Positions 35,999-44,895 of a stretch of 64,000 nt of DNA are shown piece by piece. The notes under the pieces were generated by a model. That model had not been told where the DNA came from. It ran no database searches and saw only the letters and a list, made by a program, of their open reading frames with translations. How positions within the stretch are numbered: position 1 is the first letter of the stretch; each line of letters opens with the position of its first letter. Source of the DNA: Planktothrix serta PCC 8927 (GTDB lineage Bacteria; Cyanobacteriota; Cyanobacteriia; Cyanobacteriales; Microcoleaceae); assembly GCF_900010725.2 (NCBI RefSeq), contig NZ_LR734882.1:71683-135682 (forward strand), read 5' to 3'. The position numbers were made by a program, and so were the translations under genes.

Positions 35999-36676
35999 TT
36001 AACTGGATGGAAATTTATTAATATGAGCATTGGCTTTGAGATGTAACCAACCTGATGTAATTTGAAATTGATCGAGGGTCAGCGTTGTCCCTGATTTTTC
36101 CAAATTTTTGAGATCAAGAATTTCGCTAAAGGTAGTAAAGAGATGGGTAATTTGTTCAGGGGGAAGGGAAGACGGGGTAGTTAAGGGAAATAGTTCCAGT
36201 AATAAGGTTTTGCGATCACTATTAATTTTAGGAATAGCAATTAAAGTTAGTTCTGGGGATTCTTTCATTCCATCCATTGAATTAATTTTAAAGAAAATTC
36301 TACCATTTTCTAGTAACTTTAATTGAACTTTTTGTTGCAATTTACGATGTAGAGCTTCATGGAGATTGTCTTCATTAACCTCTAACTCTAGTTTACCTTC
36401 TGAAGGATGAACTAATTTAATTTTTCCCCGAATTGCACTCATCGGTTGAACCGTAACTTGACCAATATCTAATTTAAACATCTCGATTTGGAGCGGATTC
36501 TGCATTTTGAGATGATTAATTTTAATGGCAATATGATCAATATCTCCATGAGTAATTTTTTGCAGATTTGTTTCGATATCAACTTCTAACTTTTGTGCCT
36601 TAATTTGGGTAGAAAGGGCAACTTCTGCAATTTTATTCAGGGTTTGTTTAGCAAATCCAGTTTTTTCTGATAGCAT
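35999..36676 (-). CDS. LmeA-like DUF2993 phospholipid-binding protein
   Basis: The 225 residues fit DUF2993: paired strands DGDIDHIAIKINHLKMQNPL-like near residue 45, LDIGQVTVQPMSAIRGKIKL, and the C-terminal LEKSGTTLTLDQFQITSGWL with LHLKANAHI. The mycobacterial relative LmeA binds phosphatidylinositol-type lipids in the envelope. Here no signal peptide is apparent, so location is open. It begins 34 bases after crtW ends, so the two are probably co-transcribed. Confidence 0.8.
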   Translation of the reverse strand: MLSEKTGFAKQTLNKIAEVALSTQIKAQKLEVDIETNLQKITHGDIDHIAIKINHLKMQNPLQIEMFKLDIGQVTVQPMSAIRGKIKLVHPSEGKLELEVNEDNLHEALHRKLQQKVQLKLLENGRIFFKINSMDGMKESPELTLIAIPKINSDRKTLLLELFPLTTPSSLPPEQITHLFTTFSEILDLKNLEKSGTTLTLDQFQITSGWLHLKANAHINKFPSS

Positions 36677-36709
36677 TTTTCGATGGGGGGTAAAGGATTA
36701 ACAGTTGAG

Positions 36710-37516
36710 TTAAGGGTTGCGAACGTTGGGAAGTTGCCACCAAGGAACATTAGGATATTGATGGTGTTCTTGATGATAACCAAAGTGATAACAAGTCATA
36801 AACGACCAAAAGACGGGGAAGGAATTACTTTGAGCACAGTGTTCATTTTGATATCCTCCTTCAGGTTCTCGATGGGTGAGAAAAGTTCCAAAATAAAACA
36901 ATTGAAAGGAACTACAGATAAAAGGAATAAGCCAAAATAAAGCCAAATTAAGGATAGGGATATGAAATAAAAATTGAATGCTATGGAATACAAAAGCTAA
37001 TTTAATTAATCGTCGCCAACTCCAGTATCGGATCATAAAATACAGATACCAAGAAATGAGACTTTGATGCTCACCATCATGGAAGTCAGGATCATTGTCA
37101 CTGGCGGGGTAGCGATGATGCAGCCAATGTTTTTTGATCAATTCTTCATAGGAAAGTAATCCATAAAGCGTGACCGCAATTGTCCCGATTAAATGATTCA
37201 GCTTCAGATTATTAGGATAAAGAGAACCGTGCATGGCATCATGAGCCGTAATAAACAAACCTGTATATAAAAAGGTTTGTAGCAGCAGGGCTAACCCAAT
37301 TATAACCCCATTAGTTTGAGGCAAATCCAAAGATAGAAATTTGATAAATCCAACGGCCCAGATAGCTATAATAGTAAGGGCAATCAATAACCCAGCTTGG
37401 GTTTTCGTTGTTAAGTTAATCCTAGTCTCAATAGAATTTTTATTATTTTTTAATTCAGGAGGAATAGAATCTTGGATATCAAGATATTGGTAATCTAAGA
37501 CGGACGGATTAGACAT
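36710..37516 (-). CDS. crtW: Beta-carotene ketolase (CrtW type)
   Basis: A membrane di-iron enzyme of the fatty acid hydroxylase/desaturase superfamily. The His clusters HDAMHG, HWLHHR and HQEHHQ are all present, along with the CrtW-specific FLTHREPEGGY and FGYHQEHHQYPNVPWWQLP. It converts beta-carotene to echinenone or canthaxanthin. From the ATG at 37516 it is 268 residues, close to the family norm; a longer frame from 37681 adds 55 unrelated residues. The ribosome binding site is weak, so the start is moderately sure. Confidence 0.9.
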   Translation of the reverse strand: MSNPSVLDYQYLDIQDSIPPELKNNKNSIETRINLTTKTQAGLLIALTIIAIWAVGFIKFLSLDLPQTNGVIIGLALLLQTFLYTGLFITAHDAMHGSLYPNNLKLNHLIGTIAVTLYGLLSYEELIKKHWLHHRYPASDNDPDFHDGEHQSLISWYLYFMIRYWSWRRLIKLAFVFHSIQFLFHIPILNLALFWLIPFICSSFQLFYFGTFLTHREPEGGYQNEHCAQSNSFPVFWSFMTCYHFGYHQEHHQYPNVPWWQLPNVRNP

Positions 37517-37828
37517 AAAAAAATCTATAGCTTTATACGCTAGGAATAGTCGCTTTATTTTTTTCAGCCACACAAAATATTGAGTGACCCTGTTCTGAGT
37601 GTAAGGAATTCCTATCAAAAAGCTGTCTGTCAAAAGAAATAAAAAATATGCTGTTAAGTGCTGATGTAATTGCCTGAACAATATTCAAGAGGAATACCGA
37701 ATAAGAAATAGATAATCAATAAAGCTTGAGATTAAATTATTACTTTAGACCGAAGAATAAATGATTTATTTTGATTAGGATCAAACAATTCAAGAAATTA
37801 ATTGTAAATCTAACTCAGGCTTGATTTT
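37517..37828. other. Divergent intergenic region upstream of crtW
   Basis: AT-rich DNA of about 310 bp. The minus-strand frame that runs through part of it looks like an artificial extension of crtW. No clear promoter or repeat was recognised. Confidence 0.4.
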
Positions 37829-38071
37829 ATGATATTCCCATTAATTATTTTCTATCCTCCTGCTCTTACACCGCCTGTCATCGCTCAAATTAATCCCATT
37901 CCTGACCCAACGATTCCAAATCCACTTCCGAACCCGAATCCTCTTCCTGACCCCATTCCTGACCCCATTCCCAACCCCGAACCCCTTCCTGACCCGGTTC
38001 CTCCCATTCCTCAGCCTGTACCGGGGCCAATTCCTCAACCCGTCCCTGGCCCGATTCCTCAACCGTTATGA
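37829..38071 (+). CDS. Small Pro-rich repeat protein
   Basis: The 80-residue frame has a hydrophobic N-terminus (MIFPLIIFYPPALTPPVIAQ) that could be a degenerate signal peptide, followed by repeats of PxPDPIPNP and PIPQPVPG type. The opposite-strand frames are shadows of the repeat. It may be a short cell-wall protein or the remnant of a longer one; no other domain is present. Confidence 0.4.
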   Translation: MIFPLIIFYPPALTPPVIAQINPIPDPTIPNPLPNPNPLPDPIPDPIPNPEPLPDPVPPIPQPVPGPIPQPVPGPIPQPL

Positions 38072-38079
38072 TCATATAA

Positions 38080-38282
38080 TTGTCATTCTGAGTCCGCGAA
38101 GAATCTGACAATTTTAAAGGCTTTTGACAATATAATTGTCATTCTGAGCCCGCGAAGAATCTGACAATTTTAAAGACTTTTGATAATATGATTGTCATTC
38201 TGAGCCTGCGAAGAATCTCACTGTGTCTGGCTAAATTCTCAGAGATCCTTCATTGCGCTTCGCTGCATTCAGGATGACAATT
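38080..38282. repeat. TTGTCATTCTGAG tandem repeat (56-bp period)
   Basis: Three units beginning TTGTCATTCTGAG and continuing GCGAAGAATCT lie at 38080, 38136 and 38192. An inverted end (AGAGATCCTTCATTGCG, CAGGATGACAA) closes the block at 38282. The whole forms a large imperfect palindrome between smc and the Pro-rich frame. It is a known style of dispersed bacterial repeat. Confidence 0.85.
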
Positions 38283-38331
38283 TTATAGCCCTTATTCCTA
38301 CTATCAAATCAAATTGCTTTGAGCAAAAGTT

Positions 38332-41300
38332 TTAAAGCTTAATACCCAAGACTTGGGTGTAAGCACCTCTGGCTTGGGTGACGCCGATAGTGCGTTGGGA
38401 AGCTTCCATCATCGGACGGCGTAAACTAACAACAATAAATTGCGCTTGTTCGGTTTGACTTTTAATCATTCTAGCCAATCTTTCCACGTTTGAACCATCT
38501 AAAAACATATCAACTTCATCGAAAGCATAAAAGGGTGAAGGACGATATTTTTGGAGGGCAAAAATAAAGCTTAAAGCCGTTAAGGATTTTTCACCCCCCG
38601 ACATCGAGGTTAACCGTTGCACGGGTTTTCCTTTGGGGTGAGCAATTAAATTTAAACCACTTGTAAAGGGATCTTCTGGGTTATCAATTTCTAAATAACC
38701 ATCTCCTTCAGACAGTTGAGCAAAAATAGTTTGGAAATTCTCATTAACCGCATCAAAGGCTTCTTGAAAAGCGCGACGGCGTAAGGTGGTAAAGTTCTCA
38801 ATTCTCAATAATAATTCGGTTCTTTCCCCTTCTAAGGTAGTTAATTTTTGGGTTAATTCTTCTAACCGAGTTTGGGTGCGTTCAAATTCTTCTAACGCTA
38901 ACATATTCACAGGTTCTAAGGCTTCCATGCGTTTTTGGAGCGATCGCAAATCCCGTTGTAACGCTGCTAAATCTAAATTATGAGGAATATTAGGTAACGG
39001 TTCAGGCAGTTCAGTCCGAATAGCTGCAATTTGTTCTAATTTAATCGCTAATTGTTCCCGTCTTCCGAGTTGAGTTTCTTGTAATTTCTCAATTTGCCAG
39101 TCTAATTGTTGTTTGGCTAACCGCAATTCTCCTAACTGAGTTTCAACTTGATCCCGTTGTTTTTTCTCCTCTCCTAATTTAGCTTCTACTTGGGAAACTT
39201 TTACACGGGTTTGTTGAATTTTTTGATGAATTTCTGCTGATTGTGTCTTGACAGTTTCTAACTTTTGTGTTAAAGATTTCTGTTCTTGACGAATGGCTTC
39301 TAATTTCTGATTTCCCTCTTGAATTTTATCCTGTAAACGAGTTTGTTGATTCTCAATTTCAATTAACCGTTGTTGTACAGTTCTCAGGGCATTTTCCTTT
39401 TGTTGTAACTCGGTTTCTTGGGTTCTTAATACCCCTTGGAGTTGTTGCCATTCACTATGACTATGGGTGGCTTCTAATTGCGCTAATACTTCCCGATCTT
39501 GTTGTAACTTTGTTTCTAAATTAGGAATTTCTGCCTCTAAATTCTTTAAGCGAATTTGGGCGGTATTGAATTCTTGGGTATTTTTTTCTAATTGCGATCG
39601 CAATTGTTCCTGCTGATGATTTAACGTTCTCATTTCCGACTCTAACAGGGAAACTTGTTGTTGATGATCTCGCAAGGTTTGTCTGACTTCATTCAGTTGT
39701 TGCGATCGCAATTTCACCGTTTGACTCGCTTCTTCAATACTACGGTTACAGCGTTCTAAAATTCGTTCAATTTCCTCTAACCGTTCCTTCAATGCCGCAA
39801 TATTTCTCGCTTCGGCTGACCCTTGATCCGTGCCAAAATGTAAACTAGATCGAGAGGAAACACTTCCCCCCGTCATGGCTCCCGTTGTTTCTAATAATTC
39901 TCCTTCTAAAGTAACAATTCGATATTGTCCTAATACTTTTCGAGCATTACTGAGATTATTAAAAACCAAAGTATTGCCAAAAACATAAGCAAAAATATCT
40001 TTATATCTAGGTTCATATTCGATTAAATTTACGGCTAAATCAATTAACCCTGGCAAATTTCTCATCGTCGCTAAATTAGGAAGATTTGAACGATTTCCCT
40101 GAATTTTATTTAACGGTAAAAACGTCGCTCGTCCTGCTTGTTGACGCTTCAAAAATTCAATAGCCGCCGCTGCCACACTATCATCCTCGACCACAATATG
40201 ACCCAACCGCGCACCCGCCGCCGTTTCCAACGCTAACTGATATTGGGGTTCAACCTGTCCCAACTGACACACTAACCCACAGAGCCCCGAAATTCCCGAC
40301 TGAGCGATAATTTTAGTGGCATAACTTCCCGTTGCTTCCTGTTGGGCTTGGTGTTGCGCCTCTAATTTATCCAATTTGCGCTGACGTTCCCGTTGTTCCT
40401 GTAACAGACGAGTTTGGGTTTCCTGCTGAACTTGTAAGTTAGTTTCCGCCTCCGTCACCTGCTGAGTTAAGGTTGTCACCTGTTGAGACGTCGCATCTCG
40501 TTGAGTGGTAGCACTTTGTAACCCTATGGTTTTTTGCGATAACTCCTCAGCCAAGGTGGTAATAGACTGTTGCTGCTCGGAAAGTTGGCGCTGCAACTGT
40601 TCAACCCGTTCCCGCAGTCGTGCTTGTTCGGTACGGTGGGGGTCAAGGGTTTTTTGCAACGTCTCAATTTGTCGGTGGAGTTCCGTTTGTTGCAGCATCC
40701 AGCTTTCCGCCTGTTGTGCGACCTCAGAAGTCGCCTCCCGACCCCGTTCTACCGTTGTTTGTAGGGTATCCCGTTCCCGTTGCCGTTGGCCCAAATTCAG
40801 GGTTTCCTGGTCTTTTTCAATAGCCAGACCATCCAAAGTTTGATATTGTTGACGCAGTTCCTGTTCTGTTTGGTGAATTTGAGTTACGGTTTGTTGCAGG
40901 GCGGTTTCTAGTTCCGCAGACCGGGTTTGCAGTTGACGCTGTTGTGCTTCTTCGGTGGCTAAACTCGACTGAAGGGCGATCAGTTCTTCCTCCCCCATCG
41001 CCTTAACATGAGCGTTGAGTGCTTCCAGTTGTACCGATGTGGTGTGAATTTTTTGATCTTGGTGTTGACGCTGTTCATTGAGTTCGGTTAACGTGCGATC
41101 ATCCGCTTCAATTTGTTCTCGCAGTCGTCCTTGTTGTTGTTGTAAAGTTTGATAATTAAGAACGGTTTCCCATTGACTTTTTTGTTGAAATTCTTCTCGC
41201 AGTTGTTGATATTTTTCGGCTTTTGCGCGATCCTTATCTAAGCGATCGCGTTGGGCAATTAATTCTTGTTCTACAATACGACTGCGTTCTTCCCTATCCT

Positions 41301-42036
41301 TAACCGCATCTAATTTTTCCTTGGCTAAGGTAATTTTTCGATCAAAAGAAGCAACTCCCGCCAACTCATCAATAATTTCTCGACGTTCACGGGGTTTCAT
41401 CGTAATAATACCCGTAACATCCCCTTGTAAAACGACGTTATATCCTTCAGGATAAATTCGCAATTTATTCAACTGTTCATGGAGTTGTGTTTGGGTACAA
41501 GCTTCACCATTAATATAATAAGTCGAGGTATAAGTTCCCTGTTTAGTCACCCTTAATTTCCGCGCAACCGTCCATTCTAAGGGGGGTTCATAATTCGGTA
41601 TCTGTTGGAACGTTTCATCCCCTTGTAGAGACGTTGCATGCAACGTCTCTACAGATGTTTCGGTTTCAGTTTCTGGGGATAAACTATTATCAGTTTCTTC
41701 GCTATCACTCTCCAAGGGTTCACCCTCATAGTCAGAGAGGTCAAAGGTAACGGTAACAAGGGTTTCAACCGTTCCCTTGCGGCTTTGGGCATTATTCACC
41801 AGATCGGGTAAACGTTCCGCCCGCATTCCTTTAGAAGAGGATAACCCTAATGCAAATAATAACGCATCGAGAATATTGGATTTGCCGGAACCGTTGGGGC
41901 CGGAAACGACTGTAAACCCAGGTAGTAATGGCACTGCGGTTGTACCACCAAAAGATTTAAAGTTAGTGAGTTCGACACGCTTGATATGAACCATTGGGAC
42001 GAATTTAGGACGGGTAATGTGAGTGGGGAGACTCAC
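38332..42036 (-). CDS. smc: Chromosome segregation protein SMC
   Basis: The 1234-residue protein has the complete SMC plan: Walker A SGPNGSGKSNILDA near the N-terminus, two long coiled coils, a hinge at about residues 570-700 (SGISGLCGLVCQLGQVEPQY, GRATFLPLNKIQ), the signature LTSMSGGEKSLTALSFIFAL and Walker B PSPFYAFDEVDMFLDGSN. It organises and segregates the chromosome. At residues ~128-142 a 30-bp perfect palindrome is read in frame, within an acidic loop that precedes the coiled coil. The gene is otherwise normal. Confidence 0.97.
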   Translation of the reverse strand: MSLPTHITRPKFVPMVHIKRVELTNFKSFGGTTAVPLLPGFTVVSGPNGSGKSNILDALLFALGLSSSKGMRAERLPDLVNNAQSRKGTVETLVTVTFDLSDYEGEPLESDSEETDNSLSPETETETSVETLHATSLQGDETFQQIPNYEPPLEWTVARKLRVTKQGTYTSTYYINGEACTQTQLHEQLNKLRIYPEGYNVVLQGDVTGIITMKPRERREIIDELAGVASFDRKITLAKEKLDAVKDREERSRIVEQELIAQRDRLDKDRAKAEKYQQLREEFQQKSQWETVLNYQTLQQQQGRLREQIEADDRTLTELNEQRQHQDQKIHTTSVQLEALNAHVKAMGEEELIALQSSLATEEAQQRQLQTRSAELETALQQTVTQIHQTEQELRQQYQTLDGLAIEKDQETLNLGQRQRERDTLQTTVERGREATSEVAQQAESWMLQQTELHRQIETLQKTLDPHRTEQARLRERVEQLQRQLSEQQQSITTLAEELSQKTIGLQSATTQRDATSQQVTTLTQQVTEAETNLQVQQETQTRLLQEQRERQRKLDKLEAQHQAQQEATGSYATKIIAQSGISGLCGLVCQLGQVEPQYQLALETAAGARLGHIVVEDDSVAAAAIEFLKRQQAGRATFLPLNKIQGNRSNLPNLATMRNLPGLIDLAVNLIEYEPRYKDIFAYVFGNTLVFNNLSNARKVLGQYRIVTLEGELLETTGAMTGGSVSSRSSLHFGTDQGSAEARNIAALKERLEEIERILERCNRSIEEASQTVKLRSQQLNEVRQTLRDHQQQVSLLESEMRTLNHQQEQLRSQLEKNTQEFNTAQIRLKNLEAEIPNLETKLQQDREVLAQLEATHSHSEWQQLQGVLRTQETELQQKENALRTVQQRLIEIENQQTRLQDKIQEGNQKLEAIRQEQKSLTQKLETVKTQSAEIHQKIQQTRVKVSQVEAKLGEEKKQRDQVETQLGELRLAKQQLDWQIEKLQETQLGRREQLAIKLEQIAAIRTELPEPLPNIPHNLDLAALQRDLRSLQKRMEALEPVNMLALEEFERTQTRLEELTQKLTTLEGERTELLLRIENFTTLRRRAFQEAFDAVNENFQTIFAQLSEGDGYLEIDNPEDPFTSGLNLIAHPKGKPVQRLTSMSGGEKSLTALSFIFALQKYRPSPFYAFDEVDMFLDGSNVERLARMIKSQTEQAQFIVVSLRRPMMEASQRTIGVTQARGAYTQVLGIKL
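41624..41653. repeat. 30-bp perfect palindrome inside smc
   Basis: TGTAGAGACGTTGCA and its exact complement TGCAACGTCTCTACA form a perfect inverted repeat inside the smc reading frame, contributing about ten codons (encoding VETLHATSLQ). The same family of GTAGAGACG repeats occurs between genes at 31990 and 35893. The length is divisible by three, which keeps the frame. Confidence 0.9.
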
Positions 42037-42212
42037 ACTGCATAGTTGTCTGAAGAATCAACAATATTAACAGTTTAGCGTTGATCAAGCAAGGATTGGG
42101 GGTTTTTCAACTACAGTAGCACAGGATCAGAGCTTTGTCGGGAGGGGTTTGTCTGAGAAATGACTATTTGTAAGTTTAATATTAATCGTTAATCTTCTTA
42201 TTTAATGATGAA

Positions 42213-42319
42213 TTTTTTAGGATGCGCTCTCAACAAAACTTTCCAGAAACCGGGTTTCTGAAGTTATCTTGATTTCTAGCAATTAATCTCAAAGAGAAAC
42301 CCGGTTTCTAAGATTTAGC
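42213..42319. repeat. Duplicated AAACCCGGTTTCT repeat, copy 1
   Basis: Begins TTTTTTAGGATGCGCTCTC and includes GTTTCTGAAGTTATC, GCAATTAATCTCAA and GAAACCCGGTTTCTAAG. Copy 2 at 42608-42714 differs at about ten positions. A fragment (TTTCTAGTAATTAATCTCAA) lies at 42335-42357. The AAACCCGGTTTCT word can form a hairpin within each copy. Confidence 0.8.
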
Positions 42320-42453
42320 AGTAAGAGTGTTATTGATTTCTAGTAATTAATCTCAAAAGGTGTTAATAATGAATAAAACTGTAGGGGCGGGTTCTGTAAA
42401 AGTCTTGACATCCCACCTCCCACTTATCATCTGTTTCATCCTACCGCCCAACT

Positions 42454-42579
42454 ATGCCACTATATGAACGAGTTCTGCTACTGATTATTTATACTTGCCT
42501 GACTTCCTTGATTGTGGTATTTACCCTCTGTTTAGGTTACGCTATGATACACTTTACCTTGTTTGGTTCCGTTCGGTGA
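42454..42579 (+). CDS. Possible 41-residue single-helix membrane protein
   Basis: The frame encodes MPLYERVLLLIIYTCLTSLI followed by VVFTLCLGYAMIHFTLFG, a plausible transmembrane peptide with a short charged N-terminus. No ribosome binding site is obvious and no family is recognised. It is flanked by repeat copies, so it could be chance. Confidence 0.3.
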   Translation: MPLYERVLLLIIYTCLTSLIVVFTLCLGYAMIHFTLFGSVR

Positions 42580-42607
42580 AGAATTTTAGGGATGTGAGCG
42601 ATCGCAA

Positions 42608-42714
42608 TGTTTTTAGGATAGGCTCTCAGTACAACTTCCCAGAAACCCGGTTTCTGAAGTTATCTGGATTTGTAGCAATTAATCTCAAGGAGAAACCCGG
42701 TTTCTAAGATTTAG
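42608..42714. repeat. Duplicated AAACCCGGTTTCT repeat, copy 2
   Basis: Begins TGTTTTTAGGATAGGCTCTC and aligns with copy 1 over about 105 bp, ending GAAACCCGGTTTCTAAGATT. A further AGAAACCGGGG lies just downstream next to the RloB stop. Confidence 0.8.
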
Positions 42715-42733
42715 AAACTCCCAGAAACCGGGG

Positions 42734-43444
42734 CTAGTCAGAATAAAATTTTGCCCAGTCTCTTAGCTCTTTGACAAGTAAATGAACTTTTGTACTGGGA
42801 TTAGCTTGTATTGGTGCAACTCCCTTTTGGGCCTGTAAAAGAATTTCAGCCCGTTCAATTGCGTTTAATTCGTTACCAAATTGGTTGATTTTTTCGACTA
42901 TTTCTATATTACCATGATCGTATACGAAATTAGACTCATTGGGATTTTGCCTTATAAGTTCTCCTAGACGAGTGTAAATATCCGATCTAGGAATAGGAGG
43001 ATGAGAAGGAACTTCCTCTAGGTGTAGTAAAAACCAAAGCTCAAAAGCTTCATTGCTATATGCAATTTCAAATTTATTTTGTTTTGCTATTTTAAATGCT
43101 TCATTAAAATTCCGTCTTTTAGTATCATTTAGATCAGCATCATCTTTATCAAAAACAACCCAAACAGCATCATCTCTGCCAAATTCTCTCTTAGATTCTT
43201 TTTGTAATTTAGCTTTTTCAATAATTGCTCGTTCGACAACACCTAACGGTGATAAACCTGTGCCTACTGGTCTTACATACAATGTGCGATCAGGAAACAG
43301 ATCGACAAATTGTTTAAAATATTCTGGCTCAGTTTTTCCATCTTCACAAACAATTAAAAAAAAGTATTCATAACGCTTGACGTTTTTTGGACGTTCAATT
43401 ATTTCTTTAGTTGCCTTTTGTCCTAACTTACCTTTTCTTGCCAT
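42734..43444 (-). CDS. RloB-like protein (AbiLii-type, TOPRIM-related)
   Basis: The 236 residues carry the RloB signatures: FLIVCEDGKTEPEYF (the CEGxTE-type Glu motif), WVVFDKDDADLND (DxDxD-type acidic motif) and SNEAFELWFLLHLEE. These fit a TOPRIM-like nuclease fold. RloB partners an AAA ATPase in the RloAB/AbiL abortive infection system, and here it overlaps the ATPase gene by 17 bp. Both acidic motifs are intact. Confidence 0.88.
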   Translation of the reverse strand: MARKGKLGQKATKEIIERPKNVKRYEYFFLIVCEDGKTEPEYFKQFVDLFPDRTLYVRPVGTGLSPLGVVERAIIEKAKLQKESKREFGRDDAVWVVFDKDDADLNDTKRRNFNEAFKIAKQNKFEIAYSNEAFELWFLLHLEEVPSHPPIPRSDIYTRLGELIRQNPNESNFVYDHGNIEIVEKINQFGNELNAIERAEILLQAQKGVAPIQANPSTKVHLLVKELRDWAKFYSD

Positions 43445-44780
43445 TGCTTTTTAATGAAACTGAATTAGAATTGCATGAATCTTGATCAGGCTTGGGTAAA
43501 ACTGGTATTGCGCCATATCTACCTTCAAAATATCTTTTTTCTTTATCTCTATCCGGTCTTTCTTTTTCTGATATTGTATTATTTTTACCCCTATAGATAA
43601 AATCCGATAAAGAATAAAATTCTGTTGATTCCCAATGATTTTTTTCAGTAAAATATATCTGATCTCTTCTAAATTTGGCATAGGATAATAAATTAGTATC
43701 ATGGGTAGCAAAAATTAATTGAGCCTGATTAGGGTTAGTCTTCTTATTTAAAAACATACTGATAGTATGAAGTGTCATGATCGGATGCAATTTCCCTTCA
43801 ATTTCATCAATGATTAATAAGCCCCCATTCATCAAAGTCCATAGTATAGGGCCGCTTAAATTAAATATTTTTTGAGTTCCTGGGGATTCATGTTTATTCA
43901 ATTCCCAAGCTATTGATTTTTGAGTTTCTTGGTATTGACTGTCATAAATACGATGTGTTGAATAGACAGTATATTTTTTCGCTCCGGTGAGTTCGTTAAT
44001 CAAAAAGTTCTTAAATTCATCTGGTATTTTTTCTGACAATTCTAATGGATCAAAATCTTGGCCTTGAACCTCTAAATCAATAATTCCCAAATTTAGGCTA
44101 GTAAAATATTCCTTAATTTTTTGACGATATTCTTGATTTTCCCAGAGACTAATAGTTTTGATTGCCTCATGATCTGTATTTAATCCATCTATGATTGTAT
44201 ATTTATCGAACCAATGAATAATATTTTTTGCTTCTTCAATATTTAACATATCGCAAGTTGATAAAAATAATCCGTTGTCTTTTGTTGCTTCTATTGCGGC
44301 ATCAATAATCGTTGAAGAAGCTTTTAAATCCGAAGAAACATCAATGATATCTTGGCTTCTTTGAAATAAGTTAACTTCTCTTCCTATAGATTTTCTAAAT
44401 AACCATTCTGAGACTATTTGATTTTGGTTAAACTCCACCCCATATCTGTATCTATCTTCTGCAATTAAAAAAACAATTTCAAAAAATGTAGGTTTATTAA
44501 TCCAATCTTCTCTCAGTAAAAAAGGGTCGTAGGGTAACTTTGTTGTCGAAGAGAAACGTGCAGAAAAATTAATTAATTTTCCCAGTATACCCATTGCTTT
44601 CAACAGGTTGGATTTTCCACTAGCGTTAGCACCATATATAGCCACAGCGTTTAAAGCCTGATGCTTTCCCCTTTGAATGATATTTTCAGAATGCTCCTTT
44701 TGCTTTGGGGCAGGAACCAAGCTTAACACTTGTTCTTCTCCAATTGATATGTAGTTAGCGACTCTAAATTCTATCAACAT
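43428..44780 (-). CDS. RloA-like AAA ATPase (AbiLi-type)
   Basis: The 450-residue ATPase has an N-terminal FRVANYISIGEEQVLSLVPA start typical of the AAA_15/21 group, Walker A GANASGKSN at residues 50-58, Walker B GGLLIIDEIEGKLHPIM and ATHDTNLLS. It is translationally coupled to the RloB gene. Together they match RloAB, a phage-defence pair in which ATPase and nuclease act jointly; the trigger is unknown here. Confidence 0.88.
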   Translation of the reverse strand: MLIEFRVANYISIGEEQVLSLVPAPKQKEHSENIIQRGKHQALNAVAIYGANASGKSNLLKAMGILGKLINFSARFSSTTKLPYDPFLLREDWINKPTFFEIVFLIAEDRYRYGVEFNQNQIVSEWLFRKSIGREVNLFQRSQDIIDVSSDLKASSTIIDAAIEATKDNGLFLSTCDMLNIEEAKNIIHWFDKYTIIDGLNTDHEAIKTISLWENQEYRQKIKEYFTSLNLGIIDLEVQGQDFDPLELSEKIPDEFKNFLINELTGAKKYTVYSTHRIYDSQYQETQKSIAWELNKHESPGTQKIFNLSGPILWTLMNGGLLIIDEIEGKLHPIMTLHTISMFLNKKTNPNQAQLIFATHDTNLLSYAKFRRDQIYFTEKNHWESTEFYSLSDFIYRGKNNTISEKERPDRDKEKRYFEGRYGAIPVLPKPDQDSCNSNSVSLKSNGKKR

Positions 44781-44895
44781 TGCATTTTTGAGCTTATTTT
44801 TGCAAAATCATCACAGTTCGCCAACTCTAAGATAGCTAACTAGGATAATTTTGTCAATGTACTATAACTGTGCCACCGACACCATCAGTAAGGCA

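Larger units (their letters stand above)
42037..42733. other. Intergenic region with duplicated repeat
   Basis: About 700 bp between smc and the RloB gene. It holds two ~105-bp repeat copies, a GTAGGGGCGGG repeat at 42382-42394, and one small membrane-protein frame at 42454-42579, annotated separately. Nothing else was recognised. Confidence 0.6.

Noticed and set aside
37841-38111. Minus-strand frames rich in Arg/Asn/Gly
   Set aside because: They are antisense to the Pro-rich repeat and have no independent support.
38080-38219. Three regularly spaced repeats considered as a CRISPR array
   Set aside because: The whole 56-bp unit is conserved, including the would-be spacers, and the block closes in a palindrome.
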